DNA of 34,675 bases from Entrophospora sp. SA101 (GCA_958430865.1 CAUDNR010004096.1:34129-68803); one strand, 5' to 3'. Shown: positions 10,813 to 19,525, counted from the stretch's first letter. The notes: generated by a model not told the origin, from the letters alone. Made by a program: numbers and translations.

Positions 10813-12192
10813 ATGTTTGAAATAATAAATAGTTTGCCACTTGAACTTCTGGCTGAAATATTCAAATATATTGAAAATGATTACCAAGTATTATATTCTT
10901 GTATTCTTGTCAACAAACAATGGCACAATATAAATATTCCAATTTTATGGAAGAATCCATTTTTTTCTAAAGGCAGTATCAAAATATTAATTAATTGTAT
11001 GTTAGAAGAAGACAAGGATTTCTTAACTAGAAATTGCATTGAATTAACATTTGAACTATTAGAGAGGCCACCATTATACAATTATGCTAGATTTTGTACT
11101 ATACTTTATTTTTATGATTTTCAATACTTGATAAAGAGGAAATTAAATCTACAAATTTTAGAAAATAAATTAGTAAACTTTATTTTAGATCATTCAGCAG
11201 GTATTAAAAAGTTTAGTTCTCGTTATCTAGATTGTAATTTATTAATTAATCATCATAGGTTTGATAATTGTTTTCAGGATCTTTATGAAATAAGTTGTAA
11301 TAGTTCTGGTAGTGGTGAATTTTTTGATAAATTAGCAAATATTTGTAAAAATATTCAATCATTAATATATTATGATAGTAATGGCAAAAGTATATATAAT
11401 TTAGCACAACTAATTAAAACACAAAAGCAAATTAAACATTTATCTATTGTATCACCAATGTTACCAGATGAATTAAGAAAGGCAATATTGACTCATTCAC
11501 AATCAATAATTTTTTATAAATCTCAGAGAAGTAATTTTAATAGTTTCTTATTACCAACTTTTAAAAATTTAAAAACCTTAGAATTAACAACTTGTGCTAA
11601 TAGAAAAATAATAAGTTTGAAAAATATTTCACTGCCAAATATTGAATCTGTAAAATTATGTATTGCTTCTCAACCACAGATATCAGACTTGTCTGATTTT
11701 ATTAATATCAATGGAAAAAATCTTAAAAATCTGATTGTTGTTGGTTACAATGATGGATTCTTTGGAAAGCTATTTCAATCAATTGCACAATGTTGTAAAA
11801 ATTTAGAAGATTTATCTACAATATATGAGGATGAATTAGACCAGGAATTGATGGAAGTACTTAATAATTGCATTAAATTAAAAAATATTAAATTTTATAA
11901 ATTTCCTAGAGGTGAATTAGATTATGATAAAATATTGACAATATTAAATGAAACACTACCAGGAAACTTAAAATCACTAACTTTTGCTTGTAATGTTTAT
12001 AATGTTAGTAACCATTCTTTGGATGTTCTAATGAAGAATTGGAGAGGACCCAAACCTTTAGTAATAGGATTTAATAAATTTATGTATGAAATTATGTTAG
12101 AAATTGATGGAAGAAAATTATTAGAAAAATATCAAGATTTAGGGTTTTTAATAATCAGAAAATATCGAAATTTTATGTTCAATTATTCTTGA
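10813..12192 (+). CDS. F-box protein B
   Basis: A 459-aa paralogue of A. The F-box is at residues about 8-49 (LPLELLAEIFKYIEND, CILVNKQWHNINIPILW), followed by a leucine-rich C-terminal region with the same landmarks as A (DHSAGIKKFS, LLINHHRFDNCF, ILTHSQSIIFY, HSLDVLMKNWRGPKP). Its likely role is an SCF ubiquitin-ligase substrate adaptor. The ATG at 10813 aligns with A; the upstream in-frame TTG at 10783 is unlikely to be used. The C terminus is seven residues longer than in A and ends RNFMFNYS, because the reading passes the point where A stops. The frame is intact. Its closest relative by flanks is pseudogene D, not A. Confidence 0.9.
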   Translation: MFEIINSLPLELLAEIFKYIENDYQVLYSCILVNKQWHNINIPILWKNPFFSKGSIKILINCMLEEDKDFLTRNCIELTFELLERPPLYNYARFCTILYFYDFQYLIKRKLNLQILENKLVNFILDHSAGIKKFSSRYLDCNLLINHHRFDNCFQDLYEISCNSSGSGEFFDKLANICKNIQSLIYYDSNGKSIYNLAQLIKTQKQIKHLSIVSPMLPDELRKAILTHSQSIIFYKSQRSNFNSFLLPTFKNLKTLELTTCANRKIISLKNISLPNIESVKLCIASQPQISDLSDFININGKNLKNLIVVGYNDGFFGKLFQSIAQCCKNLEDLSTIYEDELDQELMEVLNNCIKLKNIKFYKFPRGELDYDKILTILNETLPGNLKSLTFACNVYNVSNHSLDVLMKNWRGPKPLVIGFNKFMYEIMLEIDGRKLLEKYQDLGFLIIRKYRNFMFNYS

Positions 12193-12700
12193 TGAATTAG
12201 AAAAAATCTGAAAAATATTTGAGAAGCAGATAAATCATTTAATCTTTCAACAATTATAGCAACTGTTCATCCAATGCTATTTATATAAGTAGATTATTGA
12301 ATTTTACAAATCATCCTCAATGATTAGTAATAATTATTTGATTTATTGTTTATTTTAATGATATTTTTTAAAATATAATTTTAAATTATAAATAAATGAT
12401 TTATCTAATTTATGTATAAACTTTATTCACTAATCTTTTTATTATTATTATTATAAGCATTTATAATTTATTGCTTTAATATTTTGTATTTTATATATAA
12501 TAAATACTCTTATAAAGATAAATTTGTTTATTAATGTAGTGAATAATTACAGTACTGCTGCAAAAAAATGAGTATTTACTTCTTTTTTTTGCTTGTAAAA
12601 AATTATTAACAATTTATATACTTATACTTTTCTAAAATTTTTTTGTTGCATTGCAAATAAAGACTACTTTCTTTTAACTATTTATTGTTTACTTATTATG
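12193..12700 (+). repeat. 3' flank of B, homologous to the flank of D
   Basis: AT-rich, without a gene. It matches 29242-29742, including TTTTTTTGTTGCATTG.AAATAAAG and TTTTAACTATTTATTGTTTA near the end, then loses similarity at 12700/29742. That point marks the left boundary of the mobile-element region or the end of the duplicated block. Confidence 0.75.
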
Positions 12701-13116
12701 GATACACAATGCCACTTTGGGGGTTTTGAGACAAGCCCCCGTGGTGTTGTTGTGTGGATTTAAACGATTCTGCTATATATTTTTTTTAGCTTTAAATAAA
12801 TCTAACCAAAAAACGATTCCTTTCCATTTTCCGCGTACCTTGAATTACGATTGGTTTATATTTTCGTCGTACTTTTAATCGGATTTTGGGTATAAAAAAT
12901 GATTTCTTATCGGAAAACAGCCTACGGGAGGCTATAGAATCCTTAATTATCCTATTATCTTTAAACCGGTTTTGTTATCTATAAAGCCTAAAAGATATGC
13001 ATTTATAAATATAACCAAAAAATCTAGCCAAGAAATTTTTCGTAAAATTAATAGGTTTTTTAAGCTCTAAAGCGTTTTTATCCTCTTCTCATAAGGTAGA
13101 AAATTAGGACGGAAAT
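12701..13116. other. Left end of element region, non-coding
   Basis: It starts with a strong hairpin, GGGGG...CCCCC with inner TTG/CAA pairs (12719-12740), and has a second small one, AGCCT-ACGGG-AGGCT (about 12928-12942). The phrase TAACCAAAA occurs three times (about 12799, 13013 and 13117). No gene is seen. Confidence 0.5.
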
Positions 13117-13362
13117 CTAACCAAAATTTTCTTTAACTATATTAGCTTTTTCGCGTAATTTGTTAACATATCTAATCATATAAAATCCGCGTTTATGTAA
13201 ACCACATCTACCACAAGCAGAAGCAGTTGGTTTACCACAATCAGTGCAAGGAATACGTTTTTTACTATTATAATGATGTCGACAACCTTCAGATCTAATA
13301 CAAGGTCTATTACAAGTTTCTCCAGAATTGTGAAGATAATTACATGTATATCCAGCTTTCAT
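13117..13362 (-). CDS. 81-aa Cys/His-rich zinc-binding protein
   Basis: A short intact ORF with two Cys/His clusters. The first is C7, C17, C21, C27 with H29/H30 (G.TCNRPC...GCRHH); the second is C39-x2-C42, C49-x2-C52 and H56. The C-terminal 25 residues are basic and helical. The spacing suggests two small zinc-binding units, perhaps DNA- or RNA-binding or structural. Similar G.-C-..-C..H fingers occur in proteins of large DNA viruses and elements, but that is a pattern impression. It is divergent from the zinc-finger gene at 13495 across a 132-bp intergenic region. Function unknown. Confidence 0.7.
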   Translation of the reverse strand: MKAGYTCNYLHNSGETCNRPCIRSEGCRHHYNSKKRIPCTDCGKPTASACGRCGLHKRGFYMIRYVNKLREKANIVKENFG

Positions 13363-13494
13363 TTTGAAATAAGCTTATACATATAATAATATATTTTTTA
13401 TATGTTTAATAAAAATTAACGAATAAATATTTTAAATTGAACAAAAATATACGCATATATATAAAAAGAACGTTTCAGTTAGATTTATTATACC
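13363..13494. promoter_or_regulatory. Bidirectional promoter region
   Basis: 132 bp between two divergent starts. A TATA-like run, TATATATAAAAAG, lies about 13456-13468, some 30 bases before the ATG at 13495, whose context is ACCATGG. Confidence 0.5.
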
Positions 13495-14418
13495 ATGGCA
13501 AAAAAAATTAGAAGCGATAAAAAAAGTACAATTTGTGAACGTTGTGGATATACATGTGCAACCCCACAAAAACTTCTACAACATTTAAACCGAAAGAACC
13601 CATGCAGACCACAAAATTCTACACCTAACCCCGAAATAATTACCAATTCAAAGCCCATTCAGGTTTTACAACCCTGTGAGATAAAAAATCTTAATGATAG
13701 AAGGTCAGGTGAGTCTGTTAAGCAATGGGGGTCAAGATTACGAAAAAGATATAAAAAAGTAACTTATCAGGATTATGAACAACCAAAAACTTTAGCAGAA
13801 TGTAAACGTCTTTATAATGATTTAATTCAAATCGATCCAAATGCATTTAGTGGTACTCCAGAACATGAAGAAAACGATTTATTCTTACAAGAACAAAATG
13901 CTAACAATAATAGCGAAGCTGAATCTTTAGATAAACAGTCTGAAATAGCAATGCTAGAACGGTTAAATCTACTAAATGATGAATTTCAACGTCTAAGTAA
14001 TATTACAGAAGAAAATGGAGAAAATATAATATTTCGAGAACAACAGTTAGGCCCTGCTCTTAAAAGACGGGCTGTAGCCGTGCATAATGCCAAAGTACCT
14101 AGATTTAATCCAAATAATGGGAGCGATATAAGAAAAATGCTAGAGAGCCAAAGAAAACCATTACGGGATTTACTTGAAAAAGAATTTGATAAGCGTGGAC
14201 AATTCAAATTTGCATTATGCTCACTTTTAAAATTTATAGTAGATAAAAAACCAGGAGATAATGAGGAGGTAGACAAGAAAAATTCTACAAGAAGGGATTG
14301 GCTAAGAAATAAGCAAATTATAGTATATAATCGGGCTGAAATAGATGATTATTTAAGTAATGCTTTCGAACAAATTATATATCAAGTTGAGGAAAGAGGC
14401 GGAAAATCTAATTCTTAA
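13495..14418 (+). CDS. Zinc-finger protein; possible detached PolB N-terminal module
   Basis: A 307-aa intact ORF with a strong start context (ACCATGG). Residues about 13-37 form a C2HC finger: C-x2-C, twelve residues, H, then C (CERCGYTC...QHLNRKNPC). A basic linker and a Gln/Asn/Glu-rich middle follow. The C-terminal 90 residues (about 215-300; LRDLLEKEFDKRGQFKF..., EIDDYLSNAFEQIIYQVEE) resemble, from memory, the segment that precedes the catalytic part of Maverick-type polymerase polyproteins, which normally continues into a GSGW/GSNW motif. Here the protein stops instead inside a 22-bp-type repeat, so it may be a truncated polymerase N-terminal half or a separate DNA-binding protein. The stop overlaps that of the convergent integrase. 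Confidence 0.7.
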   Translation: MAKKIRSDKKSTICERCGYTCATPQKLLQHLNRKNPCRPQNSTPNPEIITNSKPIQVLQPCEIKNLNDRRSGESVKQWGSRLRKRYKKVTYQDYEQPKTLAECKRLYNDLIQIDPNAFSGTPEHEENDLFLQEQNANNNSEAESLDKQSEIAMLERLNLLNDEFQRLSNITEENGENIIFREQQLGPALKRRAVAVHNAKVPRFNPNNGSDIRKMLESQRKPLRDLLEKEFDKRGQFKFALCSLLKFIVDKKPGDNEEVDKKNSTRRDWLRNKQIIVYNRAEIDDYLSNAFEQIIYQVEERGGKSNS

Positions 14419-14437
14419 CCATTGCTAGCTCTGCTAA
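14415..14437 (-). repeat. 22-bp symmetric repeat, copy at convergent gene ends
   Basis: On the minus strand: TTAGC-AGA-GCTAGC-AATG-GTTAA, one base longer than the consensus. It supplies the overlapping stop codons of the zinc-finger gene (14416-14418) and the integrase (complement of 14415-14417), and encodes the integrase tail SRASNG. Confidence 0.85.
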
Positions 14438-15473
14438 GAATATACTTTGGAGGTAATTCAGTATCTAGAGGAACGATTTGCAATTCCTCTCTTACAAATG
14501 AGCGTTTTGGTCCATTATAAAGTTTATAGAGTACTGGTTGACCTTCTTTTATTAAATAAGAATCGATTGTAAAGGTTTCAGGACTCCAATTCATATCAGT
14601 TGCACGTTTTTTTCCACCTTCCAATTCTCCAGGTTCCAAAAGATGTCAAACTTCAGTATAGCTAGGCAATAGAATTTCATCATAGCCAATTGGTCTATTA
14701 TATTTTGTGGATGATTTAGCATATACATGTTTCTTTTTTCGAGCTTCAGCAGGGGACATATTAATCAAAATGGTTACAGAATTATCTAGCTTATTAAGAA
14801 AGATATAAAGATCCTTTACCCAAGCTCAACAACGTTTATTTAAAGATAATCTTAATTCTACAGCATCTTGAATATAAAATGCCCACTTTTGTAAAGTCAG
14901 ATTAAATCTTTCAACAATACCCATACTTCTTTTAGATTTAGCTAACAAATGTTTAACGCCATGATTTATCAACATTGCATGGCATTCTCCAAGAAATTCT
15001 ACTCCGCCATCAGTTTGCAACTTTTTTGGCCAGGAAAGTGGACATTTTTGAGAATTAAAAAGATATTTTAACCCTTTAGCAACACTAGTAGAATCGCGAT
15101 CAGTTAAAGGATAAGTCCATTTAGTACGACTAGCAATATCTACACAGTTAAGAGCATATTTATATATTTTTTTACCGATTTTATCATGAGGCATATAGCA
15201 CAAATCAGCTTGTATAACTTCCATTGGTACAGTAATGTTTATAAATGATGCATATGGAATAAAATTTGGCCGGGGTTTATGAACCTGAAAAATAGCCTGT
15301 TTATTTAACCAATTTTTTATATCAGTTAACGAAAAATTATAACCAGCATTTTTACATGCATTATACATTTTTTCAGCTGTTCTATAATAACCTTCAGGTT
15401 TATAGTAAATCTCACGCAAAATAATATTACGTTCTACAGAAGGATCAATTGATATTATAGGTACTAATGCCAT
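14415..15473 (-). pseudogene. rve-type integrase with two in-frame TGA codons
   Basis: A 353-codon frame from ATG at 15473. Residues about 13-65 are an N-terminal helical domain (GYYRTAEKMYNACKNAGYNF). The DDE core has D90 (IQADLCY), D155 (LQTDGGVEF) and E188 (GIVERFNLTL), with 32 residues between the last two. That short spacing, with the xVERFNxTL end, fits Maverick/Polinton-type integrases better than retroviral ones. The C-terminal part has GGKKRATDMNWSP and RSFVREEL. Two TGA codons interrupt it, at codon 216 (14826-14828, after RC, before AWV) and codon 276 (14646-14648, after EV, before HLLEPGE). Both fall where I recall Arg in relatives, consistent with CGA to TGA. All catalytic residues precede the first stop. 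Probably inactive unless the TGAs are read through. Confidence 0.85.
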
Positions 15474-17458
15474 CTTTAGAAGAACAAATCAACAAATTAG
15501 AAAAAATACTATCTAATAATGAGGTATATATTAATTATTTAGAAAAAGAAATCTCAAATCGGGATGAAGAATTGGAGGAGATAGAAATTCTTCGTAAGAA
15601 TAACATGAGCTTACAAAAGCGTCTAAAAAAAGCATTGTTAGATATTAACTATAAAGAAGAAACATTGGTTATACTAGATAATAAAATATATGATCTTCAA
15701 GAAGAAATAAATACTTTAAAAAATAGAATCCAAAATATAACGTCCAGAAAAAAATCAACAATGGATGAAATCCAAACTCTAGGCGAATCAATTAGAAATG
15801 CATTCATAAATATCAATAGTATATTTCAAAGAACACCAGACATACCTAGATCAATTATTGATAGAGAAATTACTGATATAAGAAATGCTGTAACTAGACT
15901 CCAAGGAATTTCAAACTTTGAAAAAAATCGAGCAAATACTGCAGAAGCTAAAATTAATCAAGATACCCAAACTATTTTAAGATTAAATTCTACAGTACAA
16001 AAATCCAATGATGAAATGAGGTTAATGACAATGGCATACTATAATGAAAAGGAAGAACGTCAGCATTGGTATTTCTCATACAAAGATAAGCATAGGAGGA
16101 TTGTTGAATTAGTAAGAGAAAAATTTGCTACCCAATTATTATTACGCACTAAAAGACAAAAATTGCAACAAAAATTAAATACTTGTCAGAATGATTTATT
16201 ACTTAGCGATATTCAACTTGATAATAAATGGGGCAAATGGAAAAATCGATCCAGAAATTATGAGCAAATAATTATTAATCAAAATCAAAATATTTTAAAT
16301 TTGCAAAATAATATAGCAAATCAACCAAACATGGCTACAATTCATGAAATATATTTAATATTACAATCGCCACTTAGTCAAATTCCCAATTATATAGGAA
16401 AAGAACCTCCAGATGAGTATTATCAAAAAATTATAAATGTTATTGATTCTATAAATACTGTAACTATGGCTGCCAATAATGCTAATGCAAATACTTTTAC
16501 TGATGCTCATATATGCGATATCTTAAAAGGTAAAATGGGCGAAAAGTTTTCTCCTGTACCAGCTAATGATCAATATACTGTAGGCAATCCTGCTATTAAT
16601 TCTCCAGCAACTTTTCGAGTTTGGCTTCGTCATAAATATCGAGAAGTAACATCAGGAAATTCAGAATTGGCTTTACAATCATTGATGCAAGAAAAATTTA
16701 ATCCATTAGATACTCCAGATACTTATGAAACTAGAATCCGAAAAATTATAGTTGGTTTTCAAGCTGATATGGTTATACCAGCATTATATACCCATCTTCC
16801 TCCCGATCTTCGTAGTACTGTAAAAATGTATATGTCAATAAGAGGTGGCAATACAACTATAGATAATTTCTTTGCAGACTTAAAAAAATGCTGGATTGAA
16901 CGGCAAGCTGGAAATAATAGTATACAACTGACATTAATAAATCAACAACAAACCAATAATGCATTAGATATATTAGCTAATTTAGCACAACGTTTGGGTT
17001 ATTCAGGGGATTTAACTGATTATAATCAAATGCAAAAATATATTGAAAATGATCTTTATAGAAATTATGGAAGGCAAATTCATAATATGAAAAATGAACC
17101 ATTTGAACCGCAAAGAAAAATATATGCTACAAAACAACCCGCTTCTAGAAAGGTAATTATAACAAATAAAAATTCAAGACAATGCTCAATTTGTAAAAAA
17201 GTTGGACATACAAAAAATAATTGCCCCAAACTTAAAAGAGTTAGAAGAGTTAATAATATTTCTCAATATGAAAATAACGAAAATGATGAAAATGAAGAAT
17301 ATATAGAATATGTAGAATATGATGAGGAAGAAATAATAGATGCGGATAATGAAGAAGTAATTTTAGAAGATGATGAAAATGAATATATCGATTTTGAACC
17401 GCAAGAAACAAACTGTTTTAATATAAAAAAAAAAGAGGCGTTTCTAGGATTCCTATAA
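15467..17458 (+). CDS. Gag-like protein, coiled coil plus zinc knuckle
   Basis: 663 aa in an intact frame. Residues 1 to about 280 are charged, heptad-rich coiled coil with few hydrophobic clusters. From M289 (MATIHEIYLIL) to about 500 is a helical region (YIGKEPPDEYYQKI, FRVWLRHKYREVTSGNSELA, FFADLKKCWIER) that matches the layout of retrotransposon Gag/capsid proteins. A CCHC zinc knuckle follows, C573-x2-C576-x4-H581-x4-C586, typical of nucleic-acid-binding Gag. The tail (600-655) is very acidic. Inferred role: particle-forming structural protein binding element nucleic acid. Its ATG (15467-15469) lies within seven bases of the divergent integrase ATG, leaving no 5' spacer. The frame ends just after a ten-A run (17425-17434) from which the protease frame opens at -1. 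I recall closely similar proteins being numerous in Rhizophagus; unverified. Confidence 0.85.
   Translation: MPSLEEQINKLEKILSNNEVYINYLEKEISNRDEELEEIEILRKNNMSLQKRLKKALLDINYKEETLVILDNKIYDLQEEINTLKNRIQNITSRKKSTMDEIQTLGESIRNAFININSIFQRTPDIPRSIIDREITDIRNAVTRLQGISNFEKNRANTAEAKINQDTQTILRLNSTVQKSNDEMRLMTMAYYNEKEERQHWYFSYKDKHRRIVELVREKFATQLLLRTKRQKLQQKLNTCQNDLLLSDIQLDNKWGKWKNRSRNYEQIIINQNQNILNLQNNIANQPNMATIHEIYLILQSPLSQIPNYIGKEPPDEYYQKIINVIDSINTVTMAANNANANTFTDAHICDILKGKMGEKFSPVPANDQYTVGNPAINSPATFRVWLRHKYREVTSGNSELALQSLMQEKFNPLDTPDTYETRIRKIIVGFQADMVIPALYTHLPPDLRSTVKMYMSIRGGNTTIDNFFADLKKCWIERQAGNNSIQLTLINQQQTNNALDILANLAQRLGYSGDLTDYNQMQKYIENDLYRNYGRQIHNMKNEPFEPQRKIYATKQPASRKVIITNKNSRQCSICKKVGHTKNNCPKLKRVRRVNNISQYENNENDENEEYIEYVEYDEEEIIDADNEEVILEDDENEYIDFEPQETNCFNIKKKEAFLGFL
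17425..17434 (+). promoter_or_regulatory. Candidate -1 frameshift site between Gag and protease
   Basis: Ten A's preceded by T. In the Gag frame this contains the slippery heptamer A-AAA-AAA twice. The protease frame lies at -1 relative to Gag and is open from 17422 on, with no stop before the protease ATG at 17491, so a -1 slip here would yield a Gag-Pro fusion while the Gag frame stops at 17456-17458. I did not identify a downstream pseudoknot. Confidence 0.55.
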
Positions 17459-17490
17459 AAAACAAAGCTATCAAGTCAACTAAGAAAAAA

Positions 17491-18360
17491 ATGATAGATG
17501 AAAATCAAGTATTCTTAGAATCGATTAAATATATAATATCATCATTAATTCCACATTGTCCAAAAGAAATTCTTTCAGAGTTATATGCATTTATTAGAAA
17601 ATTATTTCCAGAAATGGAAAACACATTCCACTCATATTATACAAAAAATTATTCTAGTAAAGAAAGAGATATGGTATGGAAAAATCTTATTAAGAAATAT
17701 CAATTTATTTTAGTACCATTGATTTATATTATTAATAGTCATAAAGAAAGTCAAAGTCAGGAATCTATTACTGATAACCGTTCTTTAAACCATGCAATAA
17801 AATTATATCAAGAAGCACAATTAATTCGAGATTGGCCTAATCCTTTAGAAATTAATTTCCTGCAAATAAAAGAACCAAACAACTATGCAACTATTCCATA
17901 TAAAATATATGATTTAGAAATACCTCATGCTTTACTTGATACGGGTTCTGATGGATCTCATCTTTCTGATAATATTGCAGATTATATTGAAAAATATTTT
18001 GGTTTAAAAATGGATAGAAAAAAGGCTTATAGGCTTTCAGGAGCCGTTGGAGAAAAACAATCTATAGGGACATTTCATGATATTCCAATAACTATAGGTA
18101 TAGGAAATGATACTGTAAATATTTCAGATGAATTTTCAGTTCTTCCAACGGAAAAAGATCATAATGGTAAAGATATATCATTATTTATTCTTGGTACCAG
18201 ATGGCAACATCGTGCTGGATGGGAACCTATTGTAAAAGGCGAATTTAAAGCTTCTTGCAATGGAAAAACCATTACTATTCCACTTTCCGTTCATAAACCT
18301 CAGCAAAATGTTTTTAGCAAAGCCAGCATCAATAATGTAGAAAAAAAAAAAATTAATTGA
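17491..18360 (+). CDS. Retropepsin-type aspartic protease (Pro)
   Basis: 289 aa from ATG 17491, or longer if made as a Gag-Pro fusion. The catalytic motif is D150-T-G-S (ALLDTGSDGSHLSD), followed by the flap-like region (YRLSGAVGEKQSIGTF) and the usual distal ILGTRW motif near residue 233. One DTG per chain means it would act as a homodimer, as retroelement proteases do, presumably cleaving the Gag-like protein. Residues 1 to about 110 are a helical extension I do not recognise (PHCPKEILSELYAFIRKLFP). The frame ends at a 12-A run (18341-18352), beyond which a zinc-finger frame is open in another register. Near the end, residues FSKASINN are encoded by a weak match to the 22-bp repeat (about 18313-18335). 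No reverse transcriptase follows. Confidence 0.85.
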   Translation: MIDENQVFLESIKYIISSLIPHCPKEILSELYAFIRKLFPEMENTFHSYYTKNYSSKERDMVWKNLIKKYQFILVPLIYIINSHKESQSQESITDNRSLNHAIKLYQEAQLIRDWPNPLEINFLQIKEPNNYATIPYKIYDLEIPHALLDTGSDGSHLSDNIADYIEKYFGLKMDRKKAYRLSGAVGEKQSIGTFHDIPITIGIGNDTVNISDEFSVLPTEKDHNGKDISLFILGTRWQHRAGWEPIVKGEFKASCNGKTITIPLSVHKPQQNVFSKASINNVEKKKIN

Positions 18361-18592
18361 TAGAACATGTCAATATTGTAATCAGTCTTTCAAATATCCT
18401 TGTAGATTAAAACCGCATTTAAAAAACTGTAAGCATAGAAAAAATGGCCTTGCCAGCTCTGCTGAAAATAACAGTGTTTCTACAGTTAATGAAAATGTTT
18501 TAACAGCAAATAACAGTGTTTCAACAAAAAATAATAGCAGAGCTAGCATGGCTAACGTTCTTACAGTTCCTATTCGATTATCATTAGCATAA
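18341..18592 (+). CDS. C2HC zinc-finger frame after the protease, no own ATG
   Basis: A frame open from just after a TAG (18338-18340) to TAA at 18590-18592 that encodes a finger, C-x2-C, twelve residues, H-x3-C (RTCQYCNQSF...HLKNC), then a Ser/Asn-rich tail. There is no ATG before the finger. It sits +1 relative to the protease; reading 11 rather than 12 A's would join it in frame to the protease. It may be a C-terminal domain reached by slippage, a gene split by a one-base insertion, or a sequencing error in the A run. The tail contains one clear and one weak copy of the 22-bp repeat, encoding SRASMAN and LASSAEN. Confidence 0.55.
   Translation, partial: KKKKLIDRTCQYCNQSFKYPCRLKPHLKNCKHRKNGLASSAENNSVSTVNENVLTANNSVSTKNNSRASMANVLTVPIRLSLA
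18445..18465 (-). repeat. 22-bp symmetric repeat, diverged copy
   Basis: On the minus strand: TCAGC-AGA-GCTGGC-AAG-GCCA. Several substitutions from consensus, but the pattern is retained. It lies in the zinc-finger frame. Confidence 0.55.
18534..18555 (+). repeat. 22-bp symmetric repeat, in coding frame
   Basis: ATAGC-AGA-GCTAGC-ATG-GCTAA. Read in the zinc-finger frame as SRASMAN. Confidence 0.85.
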
Positions 18593-18598
18593 TTGTAC

Positions 18599-19525
18599 TT
18601 AGCCATGTAGATTTTTTCTAAACGTAAATTTTTTTCGATTTTCCAGATTAGTTTCTGAATTATAGTACCTATTTACCCATAAACCTTTTTCAGCATAGGA
18701 AAAATAACTTTCTGGCTCAATTGTTCCATCCCTACCGCCATGTTGATTGAAAGATATAATGTGGTCATTGAGATTGATTATTTTTTGGTCCTTAGCATCT
18801 ATAATATCTTCTAATTGCTGACATTTATTTCCTAACTTATTAATTTTTTCCAAAGATGATTTGTTGCTTTCCTTTAATGCTACTATATAATTTTTATATC
18901 TTTTATTATCATCTGATAATTTGGCGATTTTTTTATCCTTTTCTTCTAATGTTTTACTATAATTCTTGGTATTTTGTGTCTCCATCGCAGAAACTTTGGA
19001 TTCATATTGATCTTCTATTTCTTGTTTCAAAATATATATATTTTTATTATTCTCATCAATAAGTTTATCGTATTCGTTTTTTACATTACTAATCTCAGTA
19101 TCTTTTTCATTGGTTAATTTTTGACGTTCAGCTTCAAGATATATCAAATTTTCTTGCTTTAGCCTATTAGTTAATTTCTGATTAAATATCTTTATATCTG
19201 CTGAAGAAGCTACATTATTACCAGTACAAAGTAAAGAAGATTCCGATTTTTGTGCATCCTGCTTATCTATTAATGTTACAGTATTGGATAATTTTGGCGG
19301 AGCCTGCTCTGATGAGTATTTTATACTTCGACGTTGTCTTTCTTTTTTCTTCTTATATTTTTCAACCTCATGTTTTAGAAAATTTTCAATTTCTGAGTTT
19401 ATATTACCTACCTCAACCTCTGTTAAAGGATTATTTTTTCGTCTTGTAAGACGTTTCCAAGATTCTTGTATTATTGATGGCGGTAATTGCTCAACCAAGT
19501 TTGAATAATTTTTGTGGAATTCCAT
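18599..19525 (-). CDS. Coiled-coil protein of unknown function
   Basis: 308 aa, intact. Residues 1-75 are basic with a KKKKERQRRS stretch that could bind nucleic acid or serve as a nuclear signal. From about 115 to 255 there is a long coiled coil (heptads with many Glu/Lys/Asn; LEEKDKKIAKLSDDNKRYKN). The C-terminal 45 residues (ESYFSYAEKGLWVNRYYNSE, then a basic tail) are globular-looking. No enzyme motif. It converges with the protease and finger frames and lies beyond an 11-bp repeat array that could hold its promoter. Residues NNVASSAD (about 19195) echo the repeat-derived peptides elsewhere. It could be a structural protein of the element. Confidence 0.75.
   Translation of the reverse strand: MEFHKNYSNLVEQLPPSIIQESWKRLTRRKNNPLTEVEVGNINSEIENFLKHEVEKYKKKKERQRRSIKYSSEQAPPKLSNTVTLIDKQDAQKSESSLLCTGNNVASSADIKIFNQKLTNRLKQENLIYLEAERQKLTNEKDTEISNVKNEYDKLIDENNKNIYILKQEIEDQYESKVSAMETQNTKNYSKTLEEKDKKIAKLSDDNKRYKNYIVALKESNKSSLEKINKLGNKCQQLEDIIDAKDQKIINLNDHIISFNQHGGRDGTIEPESYFSYAEKGLWVNRYYNSETNLENRKKFTFRKNLHG

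Larger units (their letters stand above)
7140..12700 (+). repeat. Block 1: direct duplicate with F-box genes A and B
   Basis: Block 1 matches block 2 (about 23881-29742) in order and orientation: F-box A with C, the spacer after each, F-box B with D, and the 3' flank of B with that of D. The A/C gene ends and following spacers (8766 on, 25501 on, offset 16735) look nearly identical for well over 1 kb. Homology ends at 12700 in block 1 and 29742 in block 2, where different sequence follows. The mobile-element region sits exactly between the blocks. Confidence 0.85.

Noticed and set aside
17491..18360. Reverse transcriptase hidden in or after the protease
   Set aside because: Only the protease domain and a zinc finger are present; no YxDD or other RT motif appears before the convergent coiled-coil gene.
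18856..19508. Forward frames of 65-74 codons opposite the coiled-coil gene
   Set aside because: Antisense shadows of a Lys/Glu-rich coding strand, giving Phe/Leu/Tyr-rich translations.
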